Of a DNA stretch of 64,000 nt, positions 17,121 to 26,607 are shown in pieces (the first letter of the stretch is position 1; each line of letters begins with the position of its first letter). The stretch covers positions 1-64,000 of the forward strand of contig JABIFY010000027.1 in the NCBI GenBank assembly GCA_018650465.1. The letters are read 5' to 3'. This stretch comes from Alphaproteobacteria bacterium (GTDB lineage: Bacteria > Pseudomonadota > Alphaproteobacteria > UBA2966). The notes under the pieces are model-generated. The model searched no databases, was not told the origin of the DNA, and saw only the letters and a list, made by a program, of their open reading frames with translations. Made by a program: the position numbers and the translations under genes.

Positions 17121-19476
17121 TGTTGTGGCCGCCGATCCAAAACCTGCCAACATTCGCGGCGCTGTCGGCACCAGCCGCATTCATGACAGTGCGGCCAAGC
17201 ATGTCGCTGGCGAAGCCGTCTATATTGACGACATTCCACTGCCACAAAATTGCCTGCACATGATTGCAGGGATGTCTGAACGTGCTCACGCGAAAATCCT
17301 CAAGCTCGATGTCAGTCAGGTCCGTACCGCACCAGGCGTGGCGTTAGTGCTGATCGCAGAAGATTTGCCTGGGGTGAATGATATCAGTCCCACGGGCACC
17401 AAAGACGAACCCGTATTGGCGACAGGCAAGGTTCACTTCCATGGCCAGCCTTTATTTGCCGTGGCCGCCGATACGATAGATCTGGCAAGGGCCGCCGCCA
17501 AAAAGGCCGTCGTTGAATATGAAGACCTGGAACCGTTGGTGACAGTAGATGCAGCCCTGGCGGCAGGTGAGACTGTGTTGCCGACCGAGGTGCTGACATG
17601 TGGTGATCCGGCCGGAAAGCTGGAAAGTGCACCCCATCGCCGACAAGGCAAAGTGCGTCTTGGCGGGCAGGAACACTTTTATCTCGAAGGGCATATTTCT
17701 CTGGCTCTGCCGCAAGAAGATGGTGACGTGCTTGTGCACTGTTCGACCCAGCATCCGTCGGAAGTCCAGCACAATGTTGCCCATGTATTGGGTCGGCCCA
17801 ACAATGCCGTGACCGTTGAAGTCCGGCGCATGGGCGGTGGCTTTGGGGGCAAAGAAACACAAGGCGCGCAATGGGCAGCCCTGGCTGCAGTGACCGCTGT
17901 CAAAACCGGACGCCCGGCCAAGTTCTGCCTCGACCGGGATGACGATATGATCATGACCGGCAAGCGCCACGATTTTATTGCAGATTACGATGTGGGCTAT
18001 GACGATGACGGTCGCATTGTGGGGCTTGATGTGATGCTGGCCGCGCGCTGTGGTTTTTCGGCAGATCTTTCCGGGGCCATCGCCGACCGGGCCATGTTCC
18101 ATATCGATAACGGCTATTTTCTCGGCGACCTGAAAGTGACCTCCCATCGCAACCGCACCAACACGGTGTCCAACTGTGCCTTCCGTGGCTTTGGTGGACC
18201 GCAAGGTATGGTGGTGATCGAACGCATCATTGATGACATTGCCCGGACCTTGCAAAAAGACGCTCTGGACGTGCGCAAGATCAATCTTTATGGCGATGAA
18301 GGGCGCAATGTGACGCCCTATCAGATGACCGTCGAAGATAATGAACTGCCTGAAATGATAGCCATGCTGGAGCAGTCTTCTGATTATGTCGCCCGCCAAA
18401 AAGAGATCGCTGATTACAATGCCAACAGTCGGATCCTGAAACGTGGCATTGCCATGACGCCCGTAAAATTTGGCATTTCCTTTACCACAACATTCCTGAA
18501 CCAGGCCGGTGCCTTGATCCATCTCTATACGGATGGGTCTGTTTATCTGAACCATGGCGGCACGGAGATGGGGCAGGGCCTGTTCCTGAAAGTGGCACAG
18601 GTGGTGGCCCAGGAATTCAGCATCGATATCGACAACATTAAAATATCGGCGACCAATACGAGCAAGGTGCCAAATACCTCAGCCACGGCAGCGTCCAGCG
18701 GTAGCGATATGAACGGTATGGCAGCCCAGGCCGCCGCCCGCACCCTGAAGGATCGATTGACCGGGTTCGCCTGTGCTCATTACGGTGTCACAGCCAATGA
18801 AGTTGTCTTTGCGGCCAACAAGGTCCAGGTCGGGGACAAGACTTTTACCTTCGCCGAAATAGTGAACCAGGCTTATCTCAACCGGGTGCAGTTATCGGCC
18901 ACAGGTTTCTATAAGACACCCAAAATCCATTATGACCGCGAGACATTCTCAGGCCGGCCTTTCCTGTATTTTGCTTATGGGGTGGCCGTCTCGGAAGTCA
19001 AAATTGATACCCTGACCGGCGAGACCCGTACAACACGTGTGGACATTCTGCATGATGTGGGGTCTTCCCTGAATCCGGCGATCGATGAAGGCCAGGTGGA
19101 AGGTGGTTTCATTCAGGGTATGGGCTGGTTAACGAGTGAAGAACTGGTTTATGCCGATGACGGTCGATTGTTAACGCACGCGCCGTCTACATACAAAATC
19201 CCGGCCTGCGCCGACCGACCTGAAGAATTTAATCTCAAGCTCTGGCCGAAGGGCCGCAATCGCGAGGAAACCATCCATCGTTCCAAAGCAGTGGGCGAAC
19301 CACCCTTGATGCTGGCCATTTCTGTGCATCATGCCATTGCCGAAGCCGTTGGCAGTGTTGGTGCCCCTGGCCATATCGTGGCCCTGGATGCCCCGGCCAC
19401 ACCTGAATGTGTGCTGGATGCCGTAGACCGGGCAAAAAGTTCCGTGGCCAAAAAAACTGTACGAGGCGCGCAATGA
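17113..19476 (+). CDS. xdhB: Xanthine dehydrogenase large (molybdopterin) subunit
   Basis: Catalytic subunit carrying the molybdenum cofactor, 787 residues, normal for the bacterial heteromeric enzyme. Visible: 'GTSRIHDSAAKHVAGEAVYI' at the start, 'RMGGGFGGKETQ' (cofactor loop), 'NCAFRGFGGPQGM' (substrate arginine loop), 'GGTEMGQGLFLKVAQV', and near the end 'AVGEPPLMLAISV', whose Glu is the catalytic base region. Overlaps xdhA upstream and xdhC downstream (ATGA), so subunits and the maturation factor are coupled. Confidence 0.96.
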   Translation: MDDVVAADPKPANIRGAVGTSRIHDSAAKHVAGEAVYIDDIPLPQNCLHMIAGMSERAHAKILKLDVSQVRTAPGVALVLIAEDLPGVNDISPTGTKDEPVLATGKVHFHGQPLFAVAADTIDLARAAAKKAVVEYEDLEPLVTVDAALAAGETVLPTEVLTCGDPAGKLESAPHRRQGKVRLGGQEHFYLEGHISLALPQEDGDVLVHCSTQHPSEVQHNVAHVLGRPNNAVTVEVRRMGGGFGGKETQGAQWAALAAVTAVKTGRPAKFCLDRDDDMIMTGKRHDFIADYDVGYDDDGRIVGLDVMLAARCGFSADLSGAIADRAMFHIDNGYFLGDLKVTSHRNRTNTVSNCAFRGFGGPQGMVVIERIIDDIARTLQKDALDVRKINLYGDEGRNVTPYQMTVEDNELPEMIAMLEQSSDYVARQKEIADYNANSRILKRGIAMTPVKFGISFTTTFLNQAGALIHLYTDGSVYLNHGGTEMGQGLFLKVAQVVAQEFSIDIDNIKISATNTSKVPNTSATAASSGSDMNGMAAQAAARTLKDRLTGFACAHYGVTANEVVFAANKVQVGDKTFTFAEIVNQAYLNRVQLSATGFYKTPKIHYDRETFSGRPFLYFAYGVAVSEVKIDTLTGETRTTRVDILHDVGSSLNPAIDEGQVEGGFIQGMGWLTSEELVYADDGRLLTHAPSTYKIPACADRPEEFNLKLWPKGRNREETIHRSKAVGEPPLMLAISVHHAIAEAVGSVGAPGHIVALDAPATPECVLDAVDRAKSSVAKKTVRGAQ

Positions 19477-20330
19477 ACTGGTGGCATCCTGCCAAAGCAG
19501 CCTTTGATAGTGGGGAAGCCTGCATCCTTGTTCGGGTGTTGAGCATTTCCGGATCAGCCCCGCGCGAAGCAGGGGCCACGATGATTGTTTTCGAAAGTGA
19601 TTTTGCCGGCACCGTCGGCGGTGGTGCTCTGGAACATCGCTGTATGCAGCGCGCGCGGGAACTACAAAAAGACGACGGCCTTGCTATCGGTGAAACGATT
19701 ACCGAAAACTGGATTTTGGGGCCGGATATTGGGCAATGCTGTGGTGGTGCCGTTGATCTGACATTGCAGCGTATGGGCCTTGCCGTGTTCGATGGGCTTG
19801 AAAAGACCGAAGCTGCTACCCGGGCCTTGTTGCCGGAAGTGGTTATTTTCGGTGCTGGTCATGTTGGCGGCGCTATCGCCAGAGCCCTGACTTCGCTGCC
19901 CCTGCGCACGGTTTGCGTTGATAGCCGGGCGGAATTATTGGTACGTCACGAGATGTTCGTGGAGACCCGCCTGGTCGATGATCCAGTATCGGAAATGGCC
20001 AATGTCAGCGCAGGTGCACTGGTTTTTGTCATGTCGCACAGCCATGATCTTGATTATGATCTTTGTCAGGCAGCACTTGAGCGCAATGATCTTGTCTTTG
20101 TAGGACTGATCGGCAGTCAAACCAAAAAGGCCCGCTTTTTTCAACGCATGGAAGGTCAGGGCATGGGCAAAGACATGCTATCAAAGTTAACCTGTCCCAT
20201 CGGTATTGGTGGTATTACCGGTAAGGAGCCTGCGGTTATAGCGGCTTCGGTGGCAGCACAGGTATTACAAATAGTCGATCAAATGGCGAAAAGCCAAAAA
20301 GACATCAGGGTGGCATCAACAGGGGGCTGA
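19473..20330 (+). CDS. xdhC: Xanthine dehydrogenase accessory protein (cofactor sulfuration)
   Basis: XdhC binds the molybdenum cofactor and presents it for sulfuration before insertion in XdhB; it is not part of the finished enzyme. About 285 residues from the ATG at 19473 that overlaps the xdhB stop; the frame is open upstream inside xdhB but the family start 'NWWHPAKAAFDSGEACILV' is here. Features: 'GSAPREAGATMIV', 'GTVGGGALEH', the 'IGQCCGGAVDLTL' cofactor loop, and a C-terminal Rossmann part 'VVIFGAGHVGGAIARAL' with 'GIGGITGKEPAVIAASVAAQ'. Confidence 0.95.
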   Translation: MNWWHPAKAAFDSGEACILVRVLSISGSAPREAGATMIVFESDFAGTVGGGALEHRCMQRARELQKDDGLAIGETITENWILGPDIGQCCGGAVDLTLQRMGLAVFDGLEKTEAATRALLPEVVIFGAGHVGGAIARALTSLPLRTVCVDSRAELLVRHEMFVETRLVDDPVSEMANVSAGALVFVMSHSHDLDYDLCQAALERNDLVFVGLIGSQTKKARFFQRMEGQGMGKDMLSKLTCPIGIGGITGKEPAVIAASVAAQVLQIVDQMAKSQKDIRVASTGG

Positions 20331-20331
20331 A

Positions 20332-21912
20332 TTGCAGTCAGAAGAAAACACGCAGTCGAAGCGGGTCGAAAAGCCTCTGCTTTCGCTGAAAGGAATTACC
20401 AAGGCGTTTCCCGGCACACTGGCAAATGACGATGTCGGTTTTGATATTGGTCATGGCGAAATCCATGCCTTGCTGGGGGAAAACGGGGCAGGGAAAAGCA
20501 CCCTTGTTAAAATCATCTATGGCGTCCTGAAAGCTGATGCCGGTGAGGTGCTTTGGGATGGTGAGGCCATGACTGTGGCCGGGCCAGCCGCGGCCCGCCA
20601 ACGGGGCATCGGCATGGTGTTCCAGCATTTTTCCCTGTTCGAAGCCATGACCGTACAGGAAAATATTGGCTTGGCTGTGACGGACGAAAAAGACCGTAAG
20701 GTTTTGCGTCAGCGTATCATTGATGTTTCCACAGGGTATGGTCTGCCACTGGACCCGGACCGCCACGTGCACACTATGTCCGTAGGCGAGCGCCAGCGCA
20801 TCGAAATTGTTCGCTGCCTGCTGGCCAACCCCAAGCTGTTGATCCTGGATGAACCCACATCCGTGTTGACTCCGCAGGAAGTCGCCCGTTTGTTCGAAAC
20901 CCTGAACAAGCTGTCGTCCGAAGGCTGCGCTATTCTCTATATCAGTCACAAACTGCATGAAGTACAGGAATTATGTGAACATGCCACCATTCTTCGGGGT
21001 GGCAGAGTGGTGGGGGAATGTAATCCAAAAGTCGAAACGCCGCGCAGCATGGCCGAACTGATGATCGGCGACAAACTGACCCCGCCTGAACGTAACAAGC
21101 CAGACCTGACAGATGCACCGACCCGACTTGAGGTTTCAAACCTGTCGTTGGCGTCCGACAATCCTTTTGGCGTTGATCTGGACAAAGTATCCTTTGCCGT
21201 CAAAGGCGGTGAAATCCTGGGTGTGGCGGGTATCGCTGGCAGTGGTCAGGTGGAACTGATGGCGGCCCTGGCAGGGGAGACCATTATTGCGGACTTTGAT
21301 GATTGTGTGCGCATCGATGGCCAAGGCGTTGCATCCCATGGCCCCGGCAAACGCCGACGACTGGGGGCTGTGTTTGTGCCAGAAGAACGCAATGGCCATG
21401 GCGCGGTTCCGGGCATGTCACTGGCTGATAATGCCTTCCTCACGGCCTTTCGTCGCATGAACCTTGTCAAAAATGGTTTGATCCAATCCGATCCGACCGA
21501 AGCTTTTGCCACCGATATTATCCAATCCTTTGATGTTCGAACGACGGGACATGCTGCCGAAGCCGGTAGTCTGTCGGGTGGCAATTTGCAGAAATTCATC
21601 GTCGGTCGGGAAGTGCGCCAGGAACCAGGTGTGATGGCCATCAACCAGCCGACATGGGGTGTGGATGCCGGCGCTGCTGCGGCCATCCATCAGCAACTGA
21701 TTGACCTCTCGGCGCGCGGTGCAGCGGTGCTGGTGATCTCTCAGGATCTGGACGAAATTTTTGCCGTCTGCGATCATATCTGCGTGATGGCTGAAGGCCA
21801 CTTGTCTGACGTGCGACCCATTGGTGATGTGACCGTGGAAGAAATTGGTATTCTTATGGGTGGTTTGCACGATCAAACAGTAACCCCTGAAATTCAACAG
21901 GCGGAGGCGTAA
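20332..21912 (+). CDS. ABC importer ATPase, nucleoside/BMP family (two ABC domains)
   Basis: A 526-residue ATPase with two fused nucleotide-binding domains, the form used by BMP-type (purine nucleoside) importers such as NupO/YufO. Domain 1: Walker A 'GENGAGKST', signature 'SVGERQRIE', Walker B 'LLILDEPTSVLT'. Domain 2: degenerate Walker A 'GIAGSGQVE', signature 'LSGGNLQKF', and a Walker B region reading 'VMAINQPTWGVDAG' with Asn in place of Asp-Glu; this asymmetry is common in the family. The start is TTG at 20332, one base after the xdhC stop, with AGGGGG just upstream; no ATG fits. Physically tied to xdh, so probably imports purines or nucleosides. Confidence 0.9.
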   Translation: MQSEENTQSKRVEKPLLSLKGITKAFPGTLANDDVGFDIGHGEIHALLGENGAGKSTLVKIIYGVLKADAGEVLWDGEAMTVAGPAAARQRGIGMVFQHFSLFEAMTVQENIGLAVTDEKDRKVLRQRIIDVSTGYGLPLDPDRHVHTMSVGERQRIEIVRCLLANPKLLILDEPTSVLTPQEVARLFETLNKLSSEGCAILYISHKLHEVQELCEHATILRGGRVVGECNPKVETPRSMAELMIGDKLTPPERNKPDLTDAPTRLEVSNLSLASDNPFGVDLDKVSFAVKGGEILGVAGIAGSGQVELMAALAGETIIADFDDCVRIDGQGVASHGPGKRRRLGAVFVPEERNGHGAVPGMSLADNAFLTAFRRMNLVKNGLIQSDPTEAFATDIIQSFDVRTTGHAAEAGSLSGGNLQKFIVGREVRQEPGVMAINQPTWGVDAGAAAAIHQQLIDLSARGAAVLVISQDLDEIFAVCDHICVMAEGHLSDVRPIGDVTVEEIGILMGGLHDQTVTPEIQQAEA

Positions 21913-21913
21913 C

Positions 21914-22996
21914 ATGGTCAGACTGGAACCCAGACAGCAACATTCCCAGGCCATGATTTATCTGTCGCCTGTGATTGCCATTATCCTGACCCTGCTCAGT
22001 GGCCTTGTTATCTTCGCCTTGTTCGGCAAGAACCCTGTCACCGCCCTGTATACCTTTTTTGTCTTGCCGTTGACGACCATCTACAGCCTGACGGAACTTT
22101 TGGTTAAAGCCACACCGCTGATCTTGATCGGCGTTGGTCTGTCCATTGGCTTTCGCGCCAATGTCTGGAACATCGGTGCCGAAGGACAATTGACCATGGG
22201 CGCCATCTTTGGCGGCGGCCTGGCGATTTGGTTGCATGACAGCTCGTCTATTTTCTTGTTGCCGGGCATGATTGTTCTTGGGGCTGTTGGTGGTGGTTTA
22301 TATGGGGCAGTGCCGGCCCTGTTGAAAACCAGATATGGCGTTAATGAAATTCTGACCAGTCTGATGCTGACTTATGTGGCGACACTCTTGCTCAGTTATC
22401 TGGTGACAGGTCCCTGGCGCGATCCAGGCGGATATAATTTTCCTGAATCCCGCACCTTCCCTGATGCAGGTATGATGCCCATCATCCTGGAAGAATCCCG
22501 TTTACATTTTGGCTCAATCCTTGCGGTCATGGTGGTCATTGGCGGCTGGGTCCTGATGGCAAAAACGGTTATCGGCTTCCAGCTCAAGGTCGTAGGACTG
22601 GCACCGGCGGCCGCAAAGCATGTTGGTTTTGTCGAAAATAAACTGATCTGGTTCGGTTTATGCTTGGGCGGTGCCCTGGCGGGAATCGCCGGGGTAAGTG
22701 AAGTCGCGGGGCCCATAGGACAATTAAACCCCTCCATATCTCCAGGTTACGGCTTTACGGCGATCATCGTGGCCTTTTTGGGGCGCTTGCATCCCGTTGG
22801 CGTGGTGTTCGCTGGTCTGGTCATGGCCTTGACCTATATCGGTGGCGAGACAGCACAAATTGAAATCGGTACGCCCGCTGCTGTGACCGGATTATTTCAG
22901 GGGATCCTGTTATTTTTCCTGCTGGCTTCAGATGTTTTGACCAGCTACCGCATCCGTTTTGGGCGCCCTAAAGTAGCCGAGGGAGGCGCATCATGA
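21914..22996 (+). CDS. ABC importer permease, nucleoside/BMP family (NupP-like)
   Basis: Polytopic permease of 360 residues with about eight to ten membrane segments in the branched-chain/nucleoside permease fold. Visible family features: 'LIGVGLSIGFRANVWNIGAE' with 'GQLTMGAIFGG', 'KTRYGVNEILTSLMLTYVA', and 'VEVAGPIGQ'-like 'SEVAGPIGQLNPSISPGYGF'. It begins two bases after the ATPase stop; the second permease starts inside its stop codon (ATGA). Partner of the TTG-started ATPase. Confidence 0.92.
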   Translation: MVRLEPRQQHSQAMIYLSPVIAIILTLLSGLVIFALFGKNPVTALYTFFVLPLTTIYSLTELLVKATPLILIGVGLSIGFRANVWNIGAEGQLTMGAIFGGGLAIWLHDSSSIFLLPGMIVLGAVGGGLYGAVPALLKTRYGVNEILTSLMLTYVATLLLSYLVTGPWRDPGGYNFPESRTFPDAGMMPIILEESRLHFGSILAVMVVIGGWVLMAKTVIGFQLKVVGLAPAAAKHVGFVENKLIWFGLCLGGALAGIAGVSEVAGPIGQLNPSISPGYGFTAIIVAFLGRLHPVGVVFAGLVMALTYIGGETAQIEIGTPAAVTGLFQGILLFFLLASDVLTSYRIRFGRPKVAEGGAS

Positions 22997-23922
22997 ACGG
23001 TATTGAATGGATTGTCCCGGTCGTCCTGACTGTGATCACCGCCTCAACACCTTTGGTCTTTGCCGCCATTGGTGAACTGGTCACCGAGAAATCAGGTGTC
23101 CTGAACCTTGGTGTTGAAGGCATGATGTTGGTCGGGGCCGTATCTGCCTTTGCCGTGGCGTCATCCACGGGAAGTGGCTCCCTTGGCATCATCGCCGGGG
23201 CCGCAGCAGGCGCTTTGATGGCAGCGATCTTCGGCTGGTTGACCTTGACCTTATTGGCAAATCAGGTGGCCACGGGTCTGGCGCTGACGATTTTCGGCGT
23301 AGGTTTCAGTGCATTGATCGGTTCAGCATTTGTCGGCTTTGCCATTGAGCCTCTACCCAAGTTGAACCTGCCAGGCCTGTCAGAAATCCCGATTGTCGGT
23401 CCGCTGTTGTTTGGCCAGGATTTCCTGGTCTACCTGTCTTTTGCATCGGTGTTCGCTGTTGGCTGGTTTCTGAAAAACAGCCATGGCGGCATGGTTCTTC
23501 GGGCCGTGGGCGAAAGCCATGACAGCGCCCATGCCATTGGCTATAACGTCATCGGCATTCGTTATCTGGCAACCATGTTCGGCGGGGCCATGTCCGGGCT
23601 GGGCGGGGCTTATCTTTCCCTGGTTTATACACCCATGTGGGCGGAGAACATGACCTCGGGCCGGGGCTGGATTGCCCTGGCACTTGTGGTCTTTGCCACC
23701 TGGCGTCCCGGGCGTTTGATACTGGGGGCCTACATGTTTGGCGGCATCACGATTTTGCAACTGAATGCCCAGGGACTGGGGCTTGATGTGCCATCGCAAT
23801 TGATGTCCATGTTGCCCTACCTGGCGACGATCGTTGTGCTCGTATTGATTTCCAGGGATCAAACAAAAATTCGCCTGAACGCGCCGGCTTGTCTTAGCCA
23901 GCCGTTCCGCCCGGCACACTAG
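22993..23922 (+). CDS. ABC importer permease, nucleoside/BMP family (NupQ-like)
   Basis: Second permease, 309 residues, about eight to nine membrane segments. The N-terminal signature 'TPLVFAAIGELVTEKSGVLN' with 'LGVEGMMLVGA' and the mid-protein 'VGESHDSAHAIGYNV' are standard for this half of the transporter, as is 'GGAMSGLGGAYLSLVYTPMW'. The usual third component, a BMP-family lipoprotein/periplasmic binding protein, is absent on both sides: puuD follows after 28 bases. The binding protein must be encoded elsewhere if the importer works. Confidence 0.92.
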   Translation: MNGIEWIVPVVLTVITASTPLVFAAIGELVTEKSGVLNLGVEGMMLVGAVSAFAVASSTGSGSLGIIAGAAAGALMAAIFGWLTLTLLANQVATGLALTIFGVGFSALIGSAFVGFAIEPLPKLNLPGLSEIPIVGPLLFGQDFLVYLSFASVFAVGWFLKNSHGGMVLRAVGESHDSAHAIGYNVIGIRYLATMFGGAMSGLGGAYLSLVYTPMWAENMTSGRGWIALALVVFATWRPGRLILGAYMFGGITILQLNAQGLGLDVPSQLMSMLPYLATIVVLVLISRDQTKIRLNAPACLSQPFRPAH

Positions 23923-23950
23923 TTATTTGAAAAACTGATCGAGTAATATA

Positions 23951-25144
23951 ATGGAAGCTGTTGCCTACGACTGGGTCTCCCTGCTGTTACGCTGGACCCA
24001 TCTGATTGTCGGGATCGCCTGGATTGGTTCTTCATTTTTCTTTGTCTGGCTGGACCTGAGTTTACGCAAGCGCGAAGGCGGTGACCCAGGCGTCCAGGGC
24101 GAAGCCTGGCTGGTGCATGGTGGGGGTTTCTATTTCACTGAGAAATATATGAATGCGCCGGACCGCATGCCCGCTGATTTGCACTGGTTCAAATATGAAG
24201 CCTACTTCACCTGGATAACCGGCTTTTTGTTGCTGGGTGTGATTTATTACTGGGGTGCAGAATCTTTCCTGATCGATCCGGATGTGATGGAGCTATCACA
24301 GTGGCAGGCCATCGGTATCAGCATGGCTTTGCTGGCTGCGGGGTGGGTTGCCTATGATCTGATTTGTCGCTCTCCCATCGGGCAAAATACTGCCTTGCTG
24401 GCTATCGCTGTCTTTGTTTTGACGGTGGGCAGTGCCTGGGTTTTCCAGCAATTGTTCAGTGGTCGCGGGGCCTATGTGCATGCCGGTGCGGCCATTGGTA
24501 CGATGATGGCAGCCAACGTATTTTTTATCATCATCCCCAACCAGAAAAAAACTGTTGCGGCTCTGATGGCGGGCAACGCCCCGGATGCGATTTGGGGCAA
24601 GCAGGCCAAGCAACGCTCCACCCATAACAACTATCTGACCTTGCCCGTTTTGCTAATGATGGTTTCCAGCCATTACCCCATGACCTATGGCCATGACCAA
24701 GCCTGGATAATCTTTGGCGGTATTGTTATTTTAGGTGGCGTTATTCGGGACTTCTTTAATACCCATAATGCTGGTGGTCATGGCATGGCGATCTATTGGC
24801 AGTGGCCCTTTGCGACCTTGCTGGTTCTGGGGCTGATCTGGTTTTCATCACCGGTCACAGGACCTATCGGAGAAGATGAAGAGGTGATTTCCTCCACCGA
24901 TGCGCTGGCCATTGTGCAGACGCGCTGTATAACCTGTCATTCTGCCAAGCCATCGCATGCAGATTTTGAAAAGGCACCGGGCGGCATGAAGTTCGATACT
25001 CTGGCGGACATTCGCACCCACAGCGCCAAGATATTGGCGCAAGCCGTATTGTCAAAATCCATGCCGTTGGGGAATGAAACGAAGATGACGCTGGACGAAC
25101 GAAAAAATCTGGGTCTTTGGATCCGAAGCGGTGTGCCCGATTGA
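23951..25144 (+). CDS. puuD: Membrane urate hydroxylase with cytochrome c domain
   Basis: Oxidises urate to 5-hydroxyisourate, passing electrons to a respiratory chain instead of O2; it replaces soluble uricase, none of which is in the window. The 397-residue protein has about eight membrane helices beginning 'LLLRWTHLIVGIAWIGSSFF', the family loop 'GGFYFTEKYMNAP', and 'LTLPVLLMMVSSHYPMTYGH' with heme/substrate histidines. A C-terminal periplasmic cytochrome c domain carries 'CITCHSAKPSHADF' (heme attachment near residue 323) and a probable axial Met in 'SKSMPLGNETKM'. It completes the xanthine-to-allantoin steps with uraH and uraD. Confidence 0.95.
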   Translation: MEAVAYDWVSLLLRWTHLIVGIAWIGSSFFFVWLDLSLRKREGGDPGVQGEAWLVHGGGFYFTEKYMNAPDRMPADLHWFKYEAYFTWITGFLLLGVIYYWGAESFLIDPDVMELSQWQAIGISMALLAAGWVAYDLICRSPIGQNTALLAIAVFVLTVGSAWVFQQLFSGRGAYVHAGAAIGTMMAANVFFIIIPNQKKTVAALMAGNAPDAIWGKQAKQRSTHNNYLTLPVLLMMVSSHYPMTYGHDQAWIIFGGIVILGGVIRDFFNTHNAGGHGMAIYWQWPFATLLVLGLIWFSSPVTGPIGEDEEVISSTDALAIVQTRCITCHSAKPSHADFEKAPGGMKFDTLADIRTHSAKILAQAVLSKSMPLGNETKMTLDERKNLGLWIRSGVPD

Positions 25145-25174
25145 AAGGGACGCGCCGAAGGGGGGAGCAACAAA

Positions 25175-25570
25175 GTGGATTTCAAGACACTTAAACTGAC
25201 GCCTAAGCCAAACCAATTTCTGGTGGCACCGGATGGCTATTGCCAAAACGCCAAGCCACATCAGATGAGCAAGGTTTATGAAGTTGCCGTTGAAGTTCTG
25301 CACGAGGCCTTTCGTAACGTCGCCACGCGTCAGCCACGGGTGACTATGACGGATGATCGCAGCGATGGGGTGCAGTTTGTACAAAAAAGCAAGTTGATCG
25401 GATTTCCAGATTTTATTGACGCGCAGTTCCTGTCCATGGCGGCAAAACAATCAACTTTGTTGATCTATAGCCGGTCGAAATATGGCCGAAGTGATTTCGG
25501 CGTGAATGCCAATCGTATTCGTGCCTGGCTGGCGGAACTGGATAGCGAACTGGCAAAGGCGTCTGACTAA
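25175..25570 (+). CDS. DUF1499 family protein
   Basis: A 131-residue protein of unknown function matching DUF1499 by its pattern: 'PKPNQFLVAPDGYC' near the N-terminus, 'GFPDFIDAQFLSMA' in the middle, and the family C-terminal block 'LLIYSRSKYGRSDFGVNANR' followed by 'IRAWL'. The start is GTG at 25175 with a strong GGGGGAG eight bases upstream; no upstream ATG. No signal peptide or lipobox in this copy, although many family members are exported. It lies between puuD and a ferredoxin-reductase; a link to either is not shown. Confidence 0.82.
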   Translation: MDFKTLKLTPKPNQFLVAPDGYCQNAKPHQMSKVYEVAVEVLHEAFRNVATRQPRVTMTDDRSDGVQFVQKSKLIGFPDFIDAQFLSMAAKQSTLLIYSRSKYGRSDFGVNANRIRAWLAELDSELAKASD

Positions 25571-25575
25571 CCATT

Positions 25576-26571
25576 ATGAGCAATCTGCATTTTTATAACC
25601 GGGTATTTCCAGTTGGCGACGGGCAAACTGTGCTTGATGTTCTGTTGGAAAATGGCCAGGACATACCCTATTCCTGCAAGATGGGCGTTTGTGTCACCTG
25701 CGTTATGCAGGTGGTTGAAGGCGACGTTGCCGCAGAAACCCAAGCAGGATTGCGCGATTCCCTGGTAAAACAGGGCCATTTTTTGCCCTGTGTATGTCAA
25801 CCAGACAAAGATTTACATGTTGTTATGGCTGACCGTCAGGATTTGTTCAGCCCGGCGATGGTTCAGGACGTCGAACACTTGAAGGGCGATATCTGTCGGG
25901 TGTTTCTGGAACCGGCAACACCGCTTTATTATCACGCAGGCCAGTTCATGAACTTGCGCCGCGAAGATGGCCTGTCGCGCAGTTATTCCCTGGCCAGTGT
26001 ACCCAGCCAGGACGGGCGTTTGGAATTCCATATCAAACGCCTGCCAAGGGGGCAGATGAGCAACTGGATTCTGGATGATCTGAAACCGGGCGACCATCTT
26101 GAAATACAGGGACCAACGGGAAACTGTTATTACCAGCCACAAAAACCGGATCAAAGTATGCTGCTTGTGGGCAATGGCACCGGTCTTGCCCCCTTGATCG
26201 GCATTGCCCGTGATGCGCTGGCATCAGGTCACCAGGGTCCAGTGCATCTTTATCACGGTAGTCGATTTGTAGATGGACTATATCTTGTCGACGAACTGCG
26301 CGGCATGGAAGCGGCCTATCAGAACTTTCACTACATCCCTTGTGTCTCAGGCGATGTTGAGGAAAATGCCGACGGTTTGCGCCCTGGACGGGCAGATGAT
26401 GTTGCCTTTGCCGACCACGCTGATCTTGCGGGCTGGCGGGTATTTCTGTGTGGCTATCCGCCTATGGTCCACAATGCGCAAGAACGTTCCCTGTTGGCAG
26501 GGGCGCAAATTGCGGATATCTATACAGATCCATACGAGCTGAAGGATCTGCGCAAGATCGCCAGAACCTGA
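25576..26571 (+). CDS. Ferredoxin-NAD(P)H reductase fusion (2Fe-2S + FAD/NAD domains)
   Basis: Electron-transfer protein of 331 residues. N-terminal plant-type [2Fe-2S] domain with C34-x4-C39-x2-C42-x29-C72, then a FAD-binding barrel ('LSRSYSLASVP', about 130-142) and a nucleotide-binding domain ('MLLVGNGTGLAPLIGIA'). This is the layout of oxygenase reductase components (phenol hydroxylase or benzoate dioxygenase reductase type). No oxygenase subunits are nearby; instead a truncated haemoglobin follows 36 bases later, and together they would supply the flavohaemoglobin functions on two chains. That pairing is inference. Confidence 0.9.
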   Translation: MSNLHFYNRVFPVGDGQTVLDVLLENGQDIPYSCKMGVCVTCVMQVVEGDVAAETQAGLRDSLVKQGHFLPCVCQPDKDLHVVMADRQDLFSPAMVQDVEHLKGDICRVFLEPATPLYYHAGQFMNLRREDGLSRSYSLASVPSQDGRLEFHIKRLPRGQMSNWILDDLKPGDHLEIQGPTGNCYYQPQKPDQSMLLVGNGTGLAPLIGIARDALASGHQGPVHLYHGSRFVDGLYLVDELRGMEAAYQNFHYIPCVSGDVEENADGLRPGRADDVAFADHADLAGWRVFLCGYPPMVHNAQERSLLAGAQIADIYTDPYELKDLRKIART

Positions 26572-26607
26572 GTTAAACAATGAAACGACAAGTGGCGGAA
26601 GGTCGCA

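Noticed and set aside
17452-18555. Minus-strand open frame of 367 codons inside xdhB
   Set aside because: Antisense to the molybdopterin subunit, Ile/His/Gln-rich with no motif or ribosome binding site.
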